Source: CAWELS01 sp964468205 (GTDB lineage Bacteria; Acidobacteriota; Terriglobia; Bryobacterales; Bryobacteraceae). From it: a DNA stretch of 64,000 nt. Location: the NCBI GenBank assembly GCA_964468205.1, contig CAYXVG010000041.1:4044-68043 (forward strand), in the 5' to 3' direction. Numbering within the stretch: position 1 is the first letter of the stretch; the number at the start of each line of letters is the position of its first letter. Shown piece after piece: positions 50,541 through 59,728 of the stretch. The position numbers were made by a program, and so were the translations under genes. A model generated the notes under the pieces. The model made no database searches. It worked only from the letters and a program-made list of their open reading frames with translations, and was not told where the DNA came from.

Positions 50541-52130
50541 ATGCCACGCATTCTGTCGCTACTTCTCGCCGGCGTTCTCGCGCTGAGCGCCCAGCCGCTC
50601 TTCGAGCTTTCCAAGAACAACAAGGACCTTCTTCGCGTCGCCACCCTCTTCACGGCCCACGCCGTGCGGGACCACCTGAGCGCCCCGGCCGGACTCGACA
50701 GCGCCGTCCGCTGGTGCAAAGACACCGGCATCACTCATGTCTACCTCGAAACCGTCCGCATGGACTACCAGGCCGAGCGCGATGCGCTCGTTCGGGCGAG
50801 AGACCGCTTCTCACGCGAGGGGTTCGATGTTTCCGGCTGCGTCACCACGAAGAGCCCCTGGTGCTACTCCGATCCCGCCAACCTCAGCCGGCTGCGCGAG
50901 ATCTTCGAGTTCACCGCGGGGTTGTTCGATCACGTCATCATCGACGACTTCTTCTTCACCGCCTGTGAATGTGACCGGTGCCGCCGCCTTAAGGGCGCCC
51001 GAAGTTGGTCCGAGTTTCGCCGGGATCTCATGCTCGAAGCCTCGAAGGAACACGTGCTGGAGCCGGCCCGCAAGGTGAATCCGAATGTCGTTGTCAACCT
51101 GAAGTATCCGCTTTGGTACGAGAACTACCATGAGCGCGGCTATGACGTGATCCGGCAGACCGAGCTCTATGACGAGATTTTCGTGGGTACCGAGACCCGC
51201 GATTGGGGTGGACCTCGAGGCGACCGGAAGCCGCAGTACCAGGCCTACTTCCTCATGCGCTGGCTCGGAGGCATCGGCGGCGAGAAGACCAAGGGTGGCT
51301 GGTTCGACTACATCGATACCACCGAGGACACCTACGTCGAGCAAGCCTGGCAAACCGTGCTCGCCGACGCCCCGGAGATCTTCCTTTTCACCTACCACCG
51401 CCTGCTGGAGGGTGGCGGAGCCGCCAACGTCCGGCGCTTCCGCAAGGAGTTGCCCGGCATTTTTGAACTCGCGGAACTCGTGCGCGGCAAGCCTATCCGC
51501 GGCGTGACCGCCGTGAAGCCGCCGCACAGCAATGGCTATGTCAAACCCGATTCATCCGGGCTCGACGCTGACGGATATGTCTTCAGCTTGGCCGGCATGA
51601 TCGGTCTCCCGCTTGTGCCGCGCGCCGAAGTTGACACGAACGCTCCGTCGGCCTTGTTCTCGATGCACGCCCTCGCGGACTCCGAGTTTCCGGTCAAGCT
51701 TCGCCGGATGCTCGACGGGAAGAAGCCGGTTGCCGTCACGGACGGGCTCGCCAGCCAGTTGGCGCCCGCGCTTCTTAACCATCCGTCACTTATGGTGCTA
51801 CCAGTGGGCGACCGCTGCACGAACCTGCTCTATCTCGGCCCGGCTGAGATGAACGCAATTCGCGATCACCTGCTCGCGCCTTTCGGCATGAGATTCAACG
51901 CGCCCGGCAGCGTCGCCCTGTATCTTTATGGCGGCGACCTGGTGGTGATCGAAAACTTCAACACCGCTCCAGTCCGTTCGGCGGTCCTCGAGTTTGACGG
52001 CCCTGTGACCGCCGCGAAGGCGCTGGCGCTGCCGAAAGAGGCGAACGTCGCGATCGAAATCCGTGGCAACTCGGTGCATCTTTCCGAACTTGCCGCGCGC
52101 TCCCTAGTGGCCCTTCGAATCAACCGCTGA
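50541..52130 (+). CDS. Secreted TIM-barrel-like protein, putative glycoside hydrolase
   Basis: A 529-residue exported protein (signal MPRILSLLLAGVLALSAQ). The first 300 residues look like a glycosidase-type barrel: WCKDTGITHVYLETVRMDYQAE, FEFTAGLFDHVIIDDFFFTACECDRCRRLKG, KVNPNVVVNLKYPLWYENYHERGYD and AQTVLADAPEIFLFTYHRLLEG-like sequence. IIDDFFF may hold catalytic acids at the end of a strand, and CECDRC could bind a metal. The last 200 residues resemble a beta-rich domain seen behind glycosidase barrels. I cannot place it in a numbered GH family. A strong AGGAGGAGGG (50524-50533) precedes the ATG at 50541. The 140 bases after it are GC-rich and hold nothing I can name beyond a palindromic GGCCGGC run. 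Confidence 0.6.
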   Translation: MPRILSLLLAGVLALSAQPLFELSKNNKDLLRVATLFTAHAVRDHLSAPAGLDSAVRWCKDTGITHVYLETVRMDYQAERDALVRARDRFSREGFDVSGCVTTKSPWCYSDPANLSRLREIFEFTAGLFDHVIIDDFFFTACECDRCRRLKGARSWSEFRRDLMLEASKEHVLEPARKVNPNVVVNLKYPLWYENYHERGYDVIRQTELYDEIFVGTETRDWGGPRGDRKPQYQAYFLMRWLGGIGGEKTKGGWFDYIDTTEDTYVEQAWQTVLADAPEIFLFTYHRLLEGGGAANVRRFRKELPGIFELAELVRGKPIRGVTAVKPPHSNGYVKPDSSGLDADGYVFSLAGMIGLPLVPRAEVDTNAPSALFSMHALADSEFPVKLRRMLDGKKPVAVTDGLASQLAPALLNHPSLMVLPVGDRCTNLLYLGPAEMNAIRDHLLAPFGMRFNAPGSVALYLYGGDLVVIENFNTAPVRSAVLEFDGPVTAAKALALPKEANVAIEIRGNSVHLSELAARSLVALRINR

Positions 52131-52270
52131 TTCGCCGCCAGCGCCACCGCCTCCTTCCGCCGAGCAGCGGCCGGCGGCCGGCCGCCCACACTGCCCCCAC
52201 CGCGGGCCAAGCGCTAACGAGCGCACCGAGCCGCCGGGCGATGGCCGGAAATTGCTAGTCTGGAATCAGT

Positions 52271-54358
52271 ATGAGGTTTCTTTGTCTCTTTGTATTGATC
52301 ATGTCAACTGGGCAATTGTTTGCGGCTCCCGACGGCAACCCGTTCTTCAAGGACTGGAAGACTCCCTTCGGCGTTCCTCCATTCCCGGAAATCAGGAACG
52401 AGCACTTCCTGCCGGCGATTGAGGATGCAATTGAACGGAAGCGCGCGGAAGTGGAGGCAATCGCCGCGCGAGAGGACGAACCGACTTTCGCCAATACCGT
52501 GGAAGCGCTCGATGCCGCCGGCGAGGTGCTCGACAAGGTGACATCCGTCTTCTACAACCTCACCGCCGCCGAAACCAATGACACGCTGCAAGAGGTGGCG
52601 AAAGAGTCCGCGCCCCTGCTCTCGGCCCTGGACGACGACATCTATATGAACCAGGCGCTCTTCGCCCGCGTCGCCTCGGTCTGGAAAAAGCGCGAGAGCC
52701 TCGGCCTCAATCCCGAGCAGCTTCGACTGGTGGAAGAGACCCACAAGGACTTCCGGCGCGCCGGCGCGCACCTGTCCGCCAAACAGCGGGAACGCCTTCG
52801 CGAGATCAACCAGGAAATCTCTGTCCTTCGAGTCCGGTTCGCCGACAACCTGCTCAAGGAAACCAATGCCTACAAGCTGATCCTCGATAATGAGAAGGAT
52901 CTTGCGGGGCTCCCCAGCGCCGTGGTAGCCGCGGCGGCCGAAGCTGCCAGCAAGGATGGACTCGACGGCCGGTGGCTCTTCACCCTGCACTACCCCAGCT
53001 ACCAGCCCTTCATCACCTACGCCGACAACCGCGAACTGCGAAAGCAGATCGTCATCGCCTACGCGAACCGCTGCAATAACGGCAACGATCAGGACAATAA
53101 GGCAATCCTATATCGGATCGCGACGCTGCGGGCGGAGCGCTCCCAATTGCTGGGCTATGACAACTACGCCGGCTACACCCTGGAAGAGCGGATGGCCAAG
53201 ACGCCGGACAAGGTCTATGAACTGCTGGACCAGCTTTGGGAACCGGCGCTTCGGGTCGCCCACGAAGAGGCCGAGGCGCTCCAGTCCATGATCGACGCCG
53301 AAGGCGGGGACTTCGAGCTCGAGCCGTGGGACTGGAAATACTACGCCGAAAAAGTCAAGAAGGCCAGATACGACATAGACGACAAGGAACTGCGGCAGTA
53401 CTTCGTGCTCGAAAATGTCCGCGACGGAGCCTTCGCGGTTGCGACGCGCCTATACGGGCTGACCTTCCACGAGCGCCACGACATCCCCAAGTACCACGAA
53501 GAGGTGCAGACCTTCGAGGTGAAAGACCGGGACGGCTCGCATCTCGGCGTCTTCCTGGTCGATTATCATCCGCGGCCGGGCAAGCGCGGCGGCGCCTGGT
53601 CGAGCACCTACCGCGACCAGAAGTACCGCGACGGAAAAGACGTGCGCCCCGTGGTTGTGAACGTCTGCAACTTCACCCGGCCCTCCGAGGGGAAGCCGGC
53701 GTTGTTGAGCCCCGAAGAAGTGGAGACGCTTTTCCACGAATTCGGACATGGGCTCCATTCCCTGCTCCGGCGCATCCACTACACCTCCCTCGGCAGCGTG
53801 CCGCGCGACTTTGTCGAGTTGCCGTCGCAGATCATGGAGAACTGGGCGCTCGAGCCCGATGTGCTGAAGCTCTACGCCAACCACTACGAGACCGGAGAGG
53901 TGATCCCCGAAGAACTGGTCGCCAAGATCAAGAGGGCGAGCAAGTTTAACCAGGGCTTCGCCACCGTCGAGTACCTCGCGGCCAGCTACCTCGACATGGA
54001 CTGGCATACCATCACGAAGGAGCCGCCGGTTCCCGTGATGGAGTTCGAGAGGCTCGCGCTCGCCGAGATCAAGCTACCGCCGGAGATCATCGTGCGCTAT
54101 CGGAGCCCCTACTTCCAGCACATCTTCTCTAGCGGCTACGCAGCCGGCTACTACAGCTACATCTGGAGCGAAGTGCTCGACAGCGATGCCTTCGAGGCCT
54201 TCAAGGAGAAAGGCCTCTTCGACCAGGATACGGCAGCAGCCTTCCGCGAGAAGATCCTCGAACGCGGCGGGACCGCGGATGCAATGGAGATGTACAAGCA
54301 GTTCCGCGGCCGGGAGCCGGTAGTGGCCCCGTTGCTCGAGAAGCGCGGCTTGAACTGA
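52271..54358 (+). CDS. M3-family zinc metallopeptidase (Dcp/oligopeptidase type), exported
   Basis: A 695-residue thimet-type peptidase that cleaves short peptides. A signal peptide (MRFLCLFVLIMSTGQLFA) implies a periplasmic site, as for Dcp variants. The zinc site is HEFGH (His489, Glu490, His493) with third ligand Glu516 in DFVELPSQ. FNQGFATVEYLAASYLDM and HIFSSGYAAGYYSYIWSEVLDSDAFEAF are the family's substrate-binding C-terminal motifs. The length fits the family (about 680). Convergent with the enolase-superfamily gene, 8 bases apart, with no stem-loop between. Confidence 0.95.
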   Translation: MRFLCLFVLIMSTGQLFAAPDGNPFFKDWKTPFGVPPFPEIRNEHFLPAIEDAIERKRAEVEAIAAREDEPTFANTVEALDAAGEVLDKVTSVFYNLTAAETNDTLQEVAKESAPLLSALDDDIYMNQALFARVASVWKKRESLGLNPEQLRLVEETHKDFRRAGAHLSAKQRERLREINQEISVLRVRFADNLLKETNAYKLILDNEKDLAGLPSAVVAAAAEAASKDGLDGRWLFTLHYPSYQPFITYADNRELRKQIVIAYANRCNNGNDQDNKAILYRIATLRAERSQLLGYDNYAGYTLEERMAKTPDKVYELLDQLWEPALRVAHEEAEALQSMIDAEGGDFELEPWDWKYYAEKVKKARYDIDDKELRQYFVLENVRDGAFAVATRLYGLTFHERHDIPKYHEEVQTFEVKDRDGSHLGVFLVDYHPRPGKRGGAWSSTYRDQKYRDGKDVRPVVVNVCNFTRPSEGKPALLSPEEVETLFHEFGHGLHSLLRRIHYTSLGSVPRDFVELPSQIMENWALEPDVLKLYANHYETGEVIPEELVAKIKRASKFNQGFATVEYLAASYLDMDWHTITKEPPVPVMEFERLALAEIKLPPEIIVRYRSPYFQHIFSSGYAAGYYSYIWSEVLDSDAFEAFKEKGLFDQDTAAAFREKILERGGTADAMEMYKQFRGREPVVAPLLEKRGLN

Positions 54359-54365
54359 GACGGCG

Positions 54366-55667
54366 CTATCCCACTACCACGCGCTCGAGTTCTTTTTGGT
54401 CGAACTCGATGCCGAGGCCCGGGTCGTCTGAGACGTAGACCGCGCCCGGGCGGTAGTCGAGCGGTTTCGTGAGCAGGCGGTTGCCGAATGCCCGCTCGTG
54501 GCTATCGCCGCCTTCGAGGATCACGGCGTTCGCCGAGGCCACGCAGAGGTGAATCGCGGCAGCCCGGTATGGGGCGGAACCCATGCTCGAATGGGGCGAG
54601 AGCAGCACCTGGTGGGCGTCGGCCATCACGGCGATGCGCTTCGATTCAGTGAGGCCGATGCGGCTCAGGTCCGGGTTGATGATGTCGGCCGCCCGGTGAT
54701 GGAACAGGTCGCGGAACTGGAACCGGTTCGAGTATTGCTCACCGGCGCAGATCGGCACGTCGAGGGTCTCGGCGAGCCGGCCATGGCCTTCAATGTCTTC
54801 GGGCGCCAGCACGTCTTCCCACCAGCCGACGTTGCCCATGGCGTCGAGTTCCCGCCCGCGGATGGTCGCCTCGGCCAGGGTGTAGGCGCCGAGGGAATCG
54901 ACCAGCACCTGCCCCTTTTCGCCGAGCGTCTCGCTGACGGCCCGGACGCGGTTGATGTCCCGCGACGGGCCGCGGCCCTTGGCGAGGCTCATCTTCATCG
55001 TGTCGAAGCCCCGGTCGAGAAACGCCTGGGCGTTGTCGCGAAGCTGCGCCAGATCGTTGCCACCTACAGCCACGTAAGTCGGGATCCGGTCACGGAACTT
55101 GCCCCCGAGCAACTGGTAGACAGGCACTCCGGCGGCCTTGCCGACGATGTCCCAGAGGGCGATGTCGATGCCGGCCATCGCCCGGGTATAGAAGCCGGTG
55201 CCGTAGCCACGCAGCCGCTGGGTGGAATACATCTTCTCCCACAGGGCCTCGATCTGCCGGGCGTCCTTGCCGAGGAGCACCGGAGAGAAGAGGTCCGTGA
55301 TGGCGGTCTGAACGACGCGCGGCGTCATCACTGCGTGCGCCTCGCCCCAGCCGTGGATGCCCTCTGAGGTGTGCACCTTCACGAGGAGCGTCTGCCGGTA
55401 GCCGCCTTGGCGGACGGTCTCCATCCGCTCCAGCCGGTTCCAGAGTCCGACGCCGCCGGTTTCGACCCCCATCGGGGTCATATCGACGAAGCCGCTCTCG
55501 GGCCGGCCGCGCTCCGGGGGATCGCGGAGGATAAATGTCTCGATTCTGGTGATCTTAAGTTCCGGCAACTGCGCCCGCAACGCCGCGGGGAGGGCCGCCG
55601 AGAGGGCCGCGCCGCCGAGAAATGCGCGGCGGGTCCAGCCGCTTCTGTTAGGTTCGGTAGTCCGCAT
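54366..55667 (-). CDS. Exported enolase-superfamily (mandelate racemase/muconate lactonizing type) protein
   Basis: A 433-residue protein of the enolase superfamily, which starts by abstracting a proton alpha to a carboxylate. A twin-arginine signal is present: TRRAFLGGAALSAALPAALRA. Metal ligands are likely in VLVDSLGAYT, NVGWWEDVLAPED and ICAGEQYSNR; the C-terminal HQVLLSPHSSMGSAP has a catalytic His. The family includes sugar-acid dehydratases such as mannonate and galactonate dehydratase; the substrate cannot be set. Export of a family member is unusual. The start is at 55667, overlapping the argJ 3' end by 20 bases; 55679 is an alternative. Confidence 0.88.
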   Translation of the reverse strand: MRTTEPNRSGWTRRAFLGGAALSAALPAALRAQLPELKITRIETFILRDPPERGRPESGFVDMTPMGVETGGVGLWNRLERMETVRQGGYRQTLLVKVHTSEGIHGWGEAHAVMTPRVVQTAITDLFSPVLLGKDARQIEALWEKMYSTQRLRGYGTGFYTRAMAGIDIALWDIVGKAAGVPVYQLLGGKFRDRIPTYVAVGGNDLAQLRDNAQAFLDRGFDTMKMSLAKGRGPSRDINRVRAVSETLGEKGQVLVDSLGAYTLAEATIRGRELDAMGNVGWWEDVLAPEDIEGHGRLAETLDVPICAGEQYSNRFQFRDLFHHRAADIINPDLSRIGLTESKRIAVMADAHQVLLSPHSSMGSAPYRAAAIHLCVASANAVILEGGDSHERAFGNRLLTKPLDYRPGAVYVSDDPGLGIEFDQKELERVVVG

Positions 55668-56832
55668 TAATGTGAACATACCCCTCGGTAAGGTCACATG
55701 TCCAGAATCTGGCCTGTCCCTTGCCGCGGCCCAGGATAGAGAAGCGAATCTCGCAGTCGCTTTTGGCGAGTCTCTCTTCCATGTCCTTTTCGGAGAACTT
55801 CGCCGCGAGGCCGGACTCGCAGACCTTGACGCCCTGCAGAACAACGTCCACCTTCTCGGGCTTAAACGGAACTCCGGCGTAGCCGGCGGCCACGAGGATT
55901 CGTCCCCAGTTCGGATCGCCGCCGGCGATGGCCGTCTTCACCAGAAGCGAGTTTGCGATCGATCGCGCAATGCGGCCGGCGTCGACGTCCGAGCCAGCGC
56001 CGCTCACCTCCACCGTAATCAGCTTCCTGGCGCCTTCGCCGTCGCGGGCGATCTTTTGCGCCAGCTCTTCGAGGACCCCGGTCAAGGCCGCGCCGAAGGC
56101 CTTCCGGTCCCGCCCCGTCACGGCGACGCCCGCGGCGCCATTCGCCATCAGAAGCACGGTGTCGTTGGTCGATGTGTCGCCATCCACCGAGAGGCGGTGG
56201 TAGGTGCTCTCAACCGCCCGAGACAGCATCTCTCCAAGGTCAGATGGACTGACGGCCGCGTCGGTCATGATGAAGGCCAGCGTCGTGGCCATGTTCGGAT
56301 GGATCATCCCAGCGCCCTTGGTGACTCCCGCGATCCTGACGGCGCCCTGGCGAAGAACGACTTCCGCGGACGCTTTTTTGGGAACGGTGTCGGTGGTCAT
56401 GATGGCGTCGGCGATGTCCGGGAACCGCTCCGGGGCCAGCCCCGCGAGCATCTCGGGGATCTTGCTGGTTATCAGATTCGGATCGAGTTCGACGCCGATC
56501 ATTCCGGTTGACGACGGAATCACCTGCCCGGCTGGAACCGCGAGAGCTTCGGCCAGCGCACGGCTGCATTCCAGGGCCACGGCTTCACCGGTACGGGTGG
56601 CGCAATTCGCGTTGCCGGCGTTTACCAGCACCGCCCGTAGTTTGCCCCCAGACTTCTCGAGCCGCTTTCTCGCGAGCCTCACCGGAGCGGCCTGAACGAC
56701 GTTGGTCGTGAACATGGCCGCCGCCGACGCTTCGAGGTCCGAGACGATGAGCGCCAAGTCGTCTTTCCGTTCCTGGCGGATGCCCGCGTAAGCGGACGCG
56801 AACCGGTAACCGGCTGGAATCTTCGTTGTCAT
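55648..56832 (-). CDS. argJ: Bifunctional glutamate N-acetyltransferase/ornithine acetyltransferase
   Basis: Recycles the acetyl group in arginine synthesis. The 394-residue precursor cleaves itself at the Thr in KGAGMIHPNMATTLAFI, giving two chains. TTNVVQAAPVRLARK, NAGNANCATG-type (NANCATRTGEA), SVDGDTSTNDTVLLMANG and NWGRILVAAG are the other signatures. The ATG at 56832 overlaps the fmt stop (ATGA). It ends the aroC-def-fmt-argJ operon before the enolase-superfamily gene. Confidence 0.96.
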   Translation of the reverse strand: MTTKIPAGYRFASAYAGIRQERKDDLALIVSDLEASAAAMFTTNVVQAAPVRLARKRLEKSGGKLRAVLVNAGNANCATRTGEAVALECSRALAEALAVPAGQVIPSSTGMIGVELDPNLITSKIPEMLAGLAPERFPDIADAIMTTDTVPKKASAEVVLRQGAVRIAGVTKGAGMIHPNMATTLAFIMTDAAVSPSDLGEMLSRAVESTYHRLSVDGDTSTNDTVLLMANGAAGVAVTGRDRKAFGAALTGVLEELAQKIARDGEGARKLITVEVSGAGSDVDAGRIARSIANSLLVKTAIAGGDPNWGRILVAAGYAGVPFKPEKVDVVLQGVKVCESGLAAKFSEKDMEERLAKSDCEIRFSILGRGKGQARFWTCDLTEGYVHINADYRT

Positions 56833-57767
56833 TTCTCCCCCCATCGCTGGCCGCTCGCGAGGCGCTGCCCGTGGGCGAAGGCCGTGGCGGGCATTCTCTT
56901 CCGTCCTTCGAGCTGCACTTCCACGAGTTCGAGCGCCGTGCCTTCTCCGCAGGCTGCCAGCACGCGGCGCTTCTCGACTGCCATTGTGCCCGGTTCGCCG
57001 CTTACCGGGTGATCGGACACGCGCGACCTCCAGATGTGGAGCATCGCGCCGTTCAAGTAAGTGAATGCGCCGGGCCAGGGCTGGAACCCGCGGACCCGGT
57101 TGTGGATCTCTTGCGCCGGCCGTCGCCAATCGATCAACCCGGTCTCCTTCTTGAGCATCGGGGCGTAGGTGGCGCGCTCGTGGTCCTGGGGCTGCGGCGT
57201 GATCACGCCACGGTCGAGGCCGCGGAGGGTCTGCACGAGCAAGTCGGCGCCGATGAGCGACAACCGTTCGCTTAAATCGACGGCGGTCTCGTCGGGTCCG
57301 ATTTCGACTTCCTGTTTGAGGAGCATGTCACCGGAGTCGAGCCCGGCCTCGATCAACATCGTGGTAACTCCCGTTCGCGTCTCGCCCTCGGCCACGGCCC
57401 ACTGCATGGGCGCCGCGCCACGGTACTTCGGCAGCAGCGAGGAGTGGACGTTGACGAGGCCGAGCGGAGGGATGTCGATGATCGACTGCGGAATGATCTT
57501 GCCGTAGGCCACCACGGCCATTGCCCGGAGGTCGAGAGACCGGAAGTGTTCGACCGCCTCGTCGTTGTTCTTGATCCGGGCCGGCTGGTATACGGGCAGG
57601 CCGAGCCGGAGCGCCGCCTCCTTTACCGGGGGAGCAGCCAGTTTCGCGCCTCTGCCTTTTGGCTTGTCGGGCTGGCACACGACCGATACAACGTCGAAGC
57701 CGGCGTCGGCCAGCCGTTCGAGCGACGGAACGGCGAACTCGGGCGTCCCCAGGAAAGCGATGCGCAA
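56829..57767 (-). CDS. fmt: Methionyl-tRNA formyltransferase
   Basis: Formylates initiator Met-tRNA. The 312-residue protein has MRIAFLGTPEFAVPSLERL, VVCQPDKPKGRG, AYGKIIPQSIID, VNVHSSLLPKYRGAAPMQWA and LDSGDMLLKQEVEI, then the C-terminal oligonucleotide-binding domain (IHNRVRGFQPWPGAFT). It sits between def and argJ, with a 17-base gap to def and a 4-base overlap with argJ. Confidence 0.97.
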   Translation of the reverse strand: MRIAFLGTPEFAVPSLERLADAGFDVVSVVCQPDKPKGRGAKLAAPPVKEAALRLGLPVYQPARIKNNDEAVEHFRSLDLRAMAVVAYGKIIPQSIIDIPPLGLVNVHSSLLPKYRGAAPMQWAVAEGETRTGVTTMLIEAGLDSGDMLLKQEVEIGPDETAVDLSERLSLIGADLLVQTLRGLDRGVITPQPQDHERATYAPMLKKETGLIDWRRPAQEIHNRVRGFQPWPGAFTYLNGAMLHIWRSRVSDHPVSGEPGTMAVEKRRVLAACGEGTALELVEVQLEGRKRMPATAFAHGQRLASGQRWGEK

Positions 57768-57784
57768 GAATCAGCCCTTTCCGG

Positions 57785-58348
57785 TCAGGCGCCCACCACC
57801 GAGGTGTCCTTCGACGGGCCCCGCACGATGGCCGGCCATTCACCGGCCTTCGCCATCTTGCGAATCTTGCGCCGGATCAGATCGCGTTTCAGGGCGCTGA
57901 TGTGGCGGATGAAAAGGATGCCGTTGAGGTGATCGATTTCGTGCTGCAGCGCCCGGGTCAGCAGCCCTTCGCTCTCGATCGTGATCCGCGCGCCAGTTGC
58001 GTCCCGGGCTTCGATGACGGCGGTGTTGGCGCGCGTCACCTTCTCGCGGAAGCCGGGAAAGCAGAGGCATCCCTCTTCCTCTCGGAGCTTCCCTTCGGTC
58101 TTCGCGACCCTCGGGTTAATGATCACGATCTTGTTGGGGTGTGACTCGTCGGCGGCCGATAAATCGATGACAGCCACCTGCCGCATCACGCCAATCTGTG
58201 GCGCGGCCAAGCCGACGCCCTTGTGGTAGTGCATTGTCTCGAACATGTCCTCCACAAGTTTGTGCAACTCGGGAGTATCGAATTCCTCGACTGGATCGCA
58301 CGGGGTCTCCAGCCGCGGATCCGGGTATCGAATTACGTCGTAAATCAT
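57785..58348 (-). CDS. def: Peptide deformylase
   Basis: Removes the formyl group from nascent proteins, the counterpart of fmt. The 187-residue enzyme has motif 1 GVGLAAPQIG, motif 2 EEGCLCFPGF (metal Cys) and motif 3 LQHEIDHLNGILF (two His and Glu). The C-terminus runs about 20 residues beyond the fold. Its ATG shares one base with the aroC stop (TGATG). Confidence 0.97.
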   Translation of the reverse strand: MIYDVIRYPDPRLETPCDPVEEFDTPELHKLVEDMFETMHYHKGVGLAAPQIGVMRQVAVIDLSAADESHPNKIVIINPRVAKTEGKLREEEGCLCFPGFREKVTRANTAVIEARDATGARITIESEGLLTRALQHEIDHLNGILFIRHISALKRDLIRRKIRKMAKAGEWPAIVRGPSKDTSVVGA

Positions 58349-59517
58349 CAGTACCGCCTTACTTGCTCCAGATATCCTTCATAATTCCGCCGGGTTTCCC
58401 CGAGCGAATCGCCCCCGAACTTCTCCAGGAAGGCCTGCGCGAGGACGATGGCCACCATGGCCTCGCCGATGACGCCGGCTGCGGGAACGACGCAGACGTC
58501 GCTGCGTTCATAGGCCGCGAGGGATGGCTCGTGTGTGACCACGTCCACCGACTCAAGCGGCCGCCGCAAGGTCGAGATTGGTTTTAGCATTCCTCGAACC
58601 AAGACCTCCTGGCCGTTGGTAATGCCGCCTTCTAGGCCGCCGGCGCGGTTGGCTCCGCGTGTGAAGCCGCTTTCCCGGCCGTAGTGGATCGTATCCTGGA
58701 CCTCGGAGCCGAACGAAGCCGCGCCTTCAGCGGCAAAGCCGACTTCGACGCCCTTCACCGCCTGGATCGAGACGATTGCCTGGGCCAGCTTTCCGTCCAG
58801 CCGGGTATCCCAGGCAATATGCGACCCGAGGCCGGGCGGCACATTTCGCGCCACTACTTCAAAGATACCGCCGACGGTGTCGCCGTTGCGGTAGGCTTCG
58901 TCGACCACGGCCTTCATGCGCTGCTCAACTTCCCGGTCGGCGCAGCCGAGGAGCACCTCGTCCTGGCGGGAAAGGGCGGCGATTTCGTCCCATTCGACAG
59001 CCCTGTTCAAGCGCTCGCGGCCGACGGAGATGACGTGACTGAGCACTTCGATGCCGAAGGCGCCGAGGAACTGCTTGGCGACCGCTCCCACGGCGACCCG
59101 CGCCGTGGTTTCCCGCGCGCTCGCCCGTTCGAGAATGTAGCGGGCGTCGTGAAAGTCGTACTTGATGCCGCCGGCGAGGTCGGCGTGCCCGGGGCGCGGC
59201 CGGGTGACGGGCTTCCTCTTTTCAGCGCTGTCCGGCGCGGCTTCGACGGGGAGCACTTCGGTCCAGTTCTTCCAATCCTTGTTCTCCAGGATCATGGCCA
59301 CCGGGGAGCCGATGGTCTGGGAATGCCGGACGCCGGCGACGATGCGCACTCGATCGGTTTCAATCTTCATCCGGCCGCCGCGGCCGTAGCCCTGTTGGCG
59401 GCGCCAGAGTTCGCGATTGATGGAATCGACGGAGATGGGGACGCCCGCGGGCAGTCCGGTCAGCGTAGCGACAAGGCACTCCCCGTGAGACTCGCCAGCG
59501 GTCTCGAAGCGAAGCAT
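58348..59517 (-). CDS. aroC: Chorismate synthase
   Basis: Last enzyme of the shikimate pathway, FMN-dependent. The 389-residue protein starts MLRFETAGESHGECLVATLTGLPAGVPI and has RRQQGYGRGGRMKIE, ADLAGGIKYDFHDARYILERASARETTARVAVGAVAK and the C-terminal GGITNGQEVLVRGMLKPISTL. It opens the operon aroC-def-fmt-argJ. The upstream sequence 59518-59640 has no clear promoter. Confidence 0.97.
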   Translation of the reverse strand: MLRFETAGESHGECLVATLTGLPAGVPISVDSINRELWRRQQGYGRGGRMKIETDRVRIVAGVRHSQTIGSPVAMILENKDWKNWTEVLPVEAAPDSAEKRKPVTRPRPGHADLAGGIKYDFHDARYILERASARETTARVAVGAVAKQFLGAFGIEVLSHVISVGRERLNRAVEWDEIAALSRQDEVLLGCADREVEQRMKAVVDEAYRNGDTVGGIFEVVARNVPPGLGSHIAWDTRLDGKLAQAIVSIQAVKGVEVGFAAEGAASFGSEVQDTIHYGRESGFTRGANRAGGLEGGITNGQEVLVRGMLKPISTLRRPLESVDVVTHEPSLAAYERSDVCVVPAAGVIGEAMVAIVLAQAFLEKFGGDSLGETRRNYEGYLEQVRRY

Positions 59518-59597
59518 TTGTGTAGTTTTATGTTAGCAGAGAGCCGCAAGGGGGACGGGCGAGAGGGAGGGGCGTCAGTGGAGACGCCGGACAAGGG

Positions 59598-59728
59598 GGG
59601 GACACCCACGAGCGTCCACGCGGCGAAAAACCCGGCTTGAGACACTCGTGAATGTCCCGCTTGTGGGAGTGTCCCCTTTAAATCGGTCTTGCGATATTCG
59701 GTAAAGAGTAGCCTGTCACCGAATTTTG
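59598..59728. repeat. Composite inverted repeat with GTGTCCCC and TGTCACCGAATTT tags
   Basis: An imperfect inverted repeat joins 59598-59614 (GGGGACACCCACGAGCG) with 59658-59676. A second, ATTCGGT (59696-59702) with ACCGAAT (59718-59724), ends in TGTCACCGAATTTTG (59714-59728), which touches the stop codon of the next reverse-strand gene. The same end motif occurs near 21000 and 21100 and at 63946. Confidence 0.7.
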
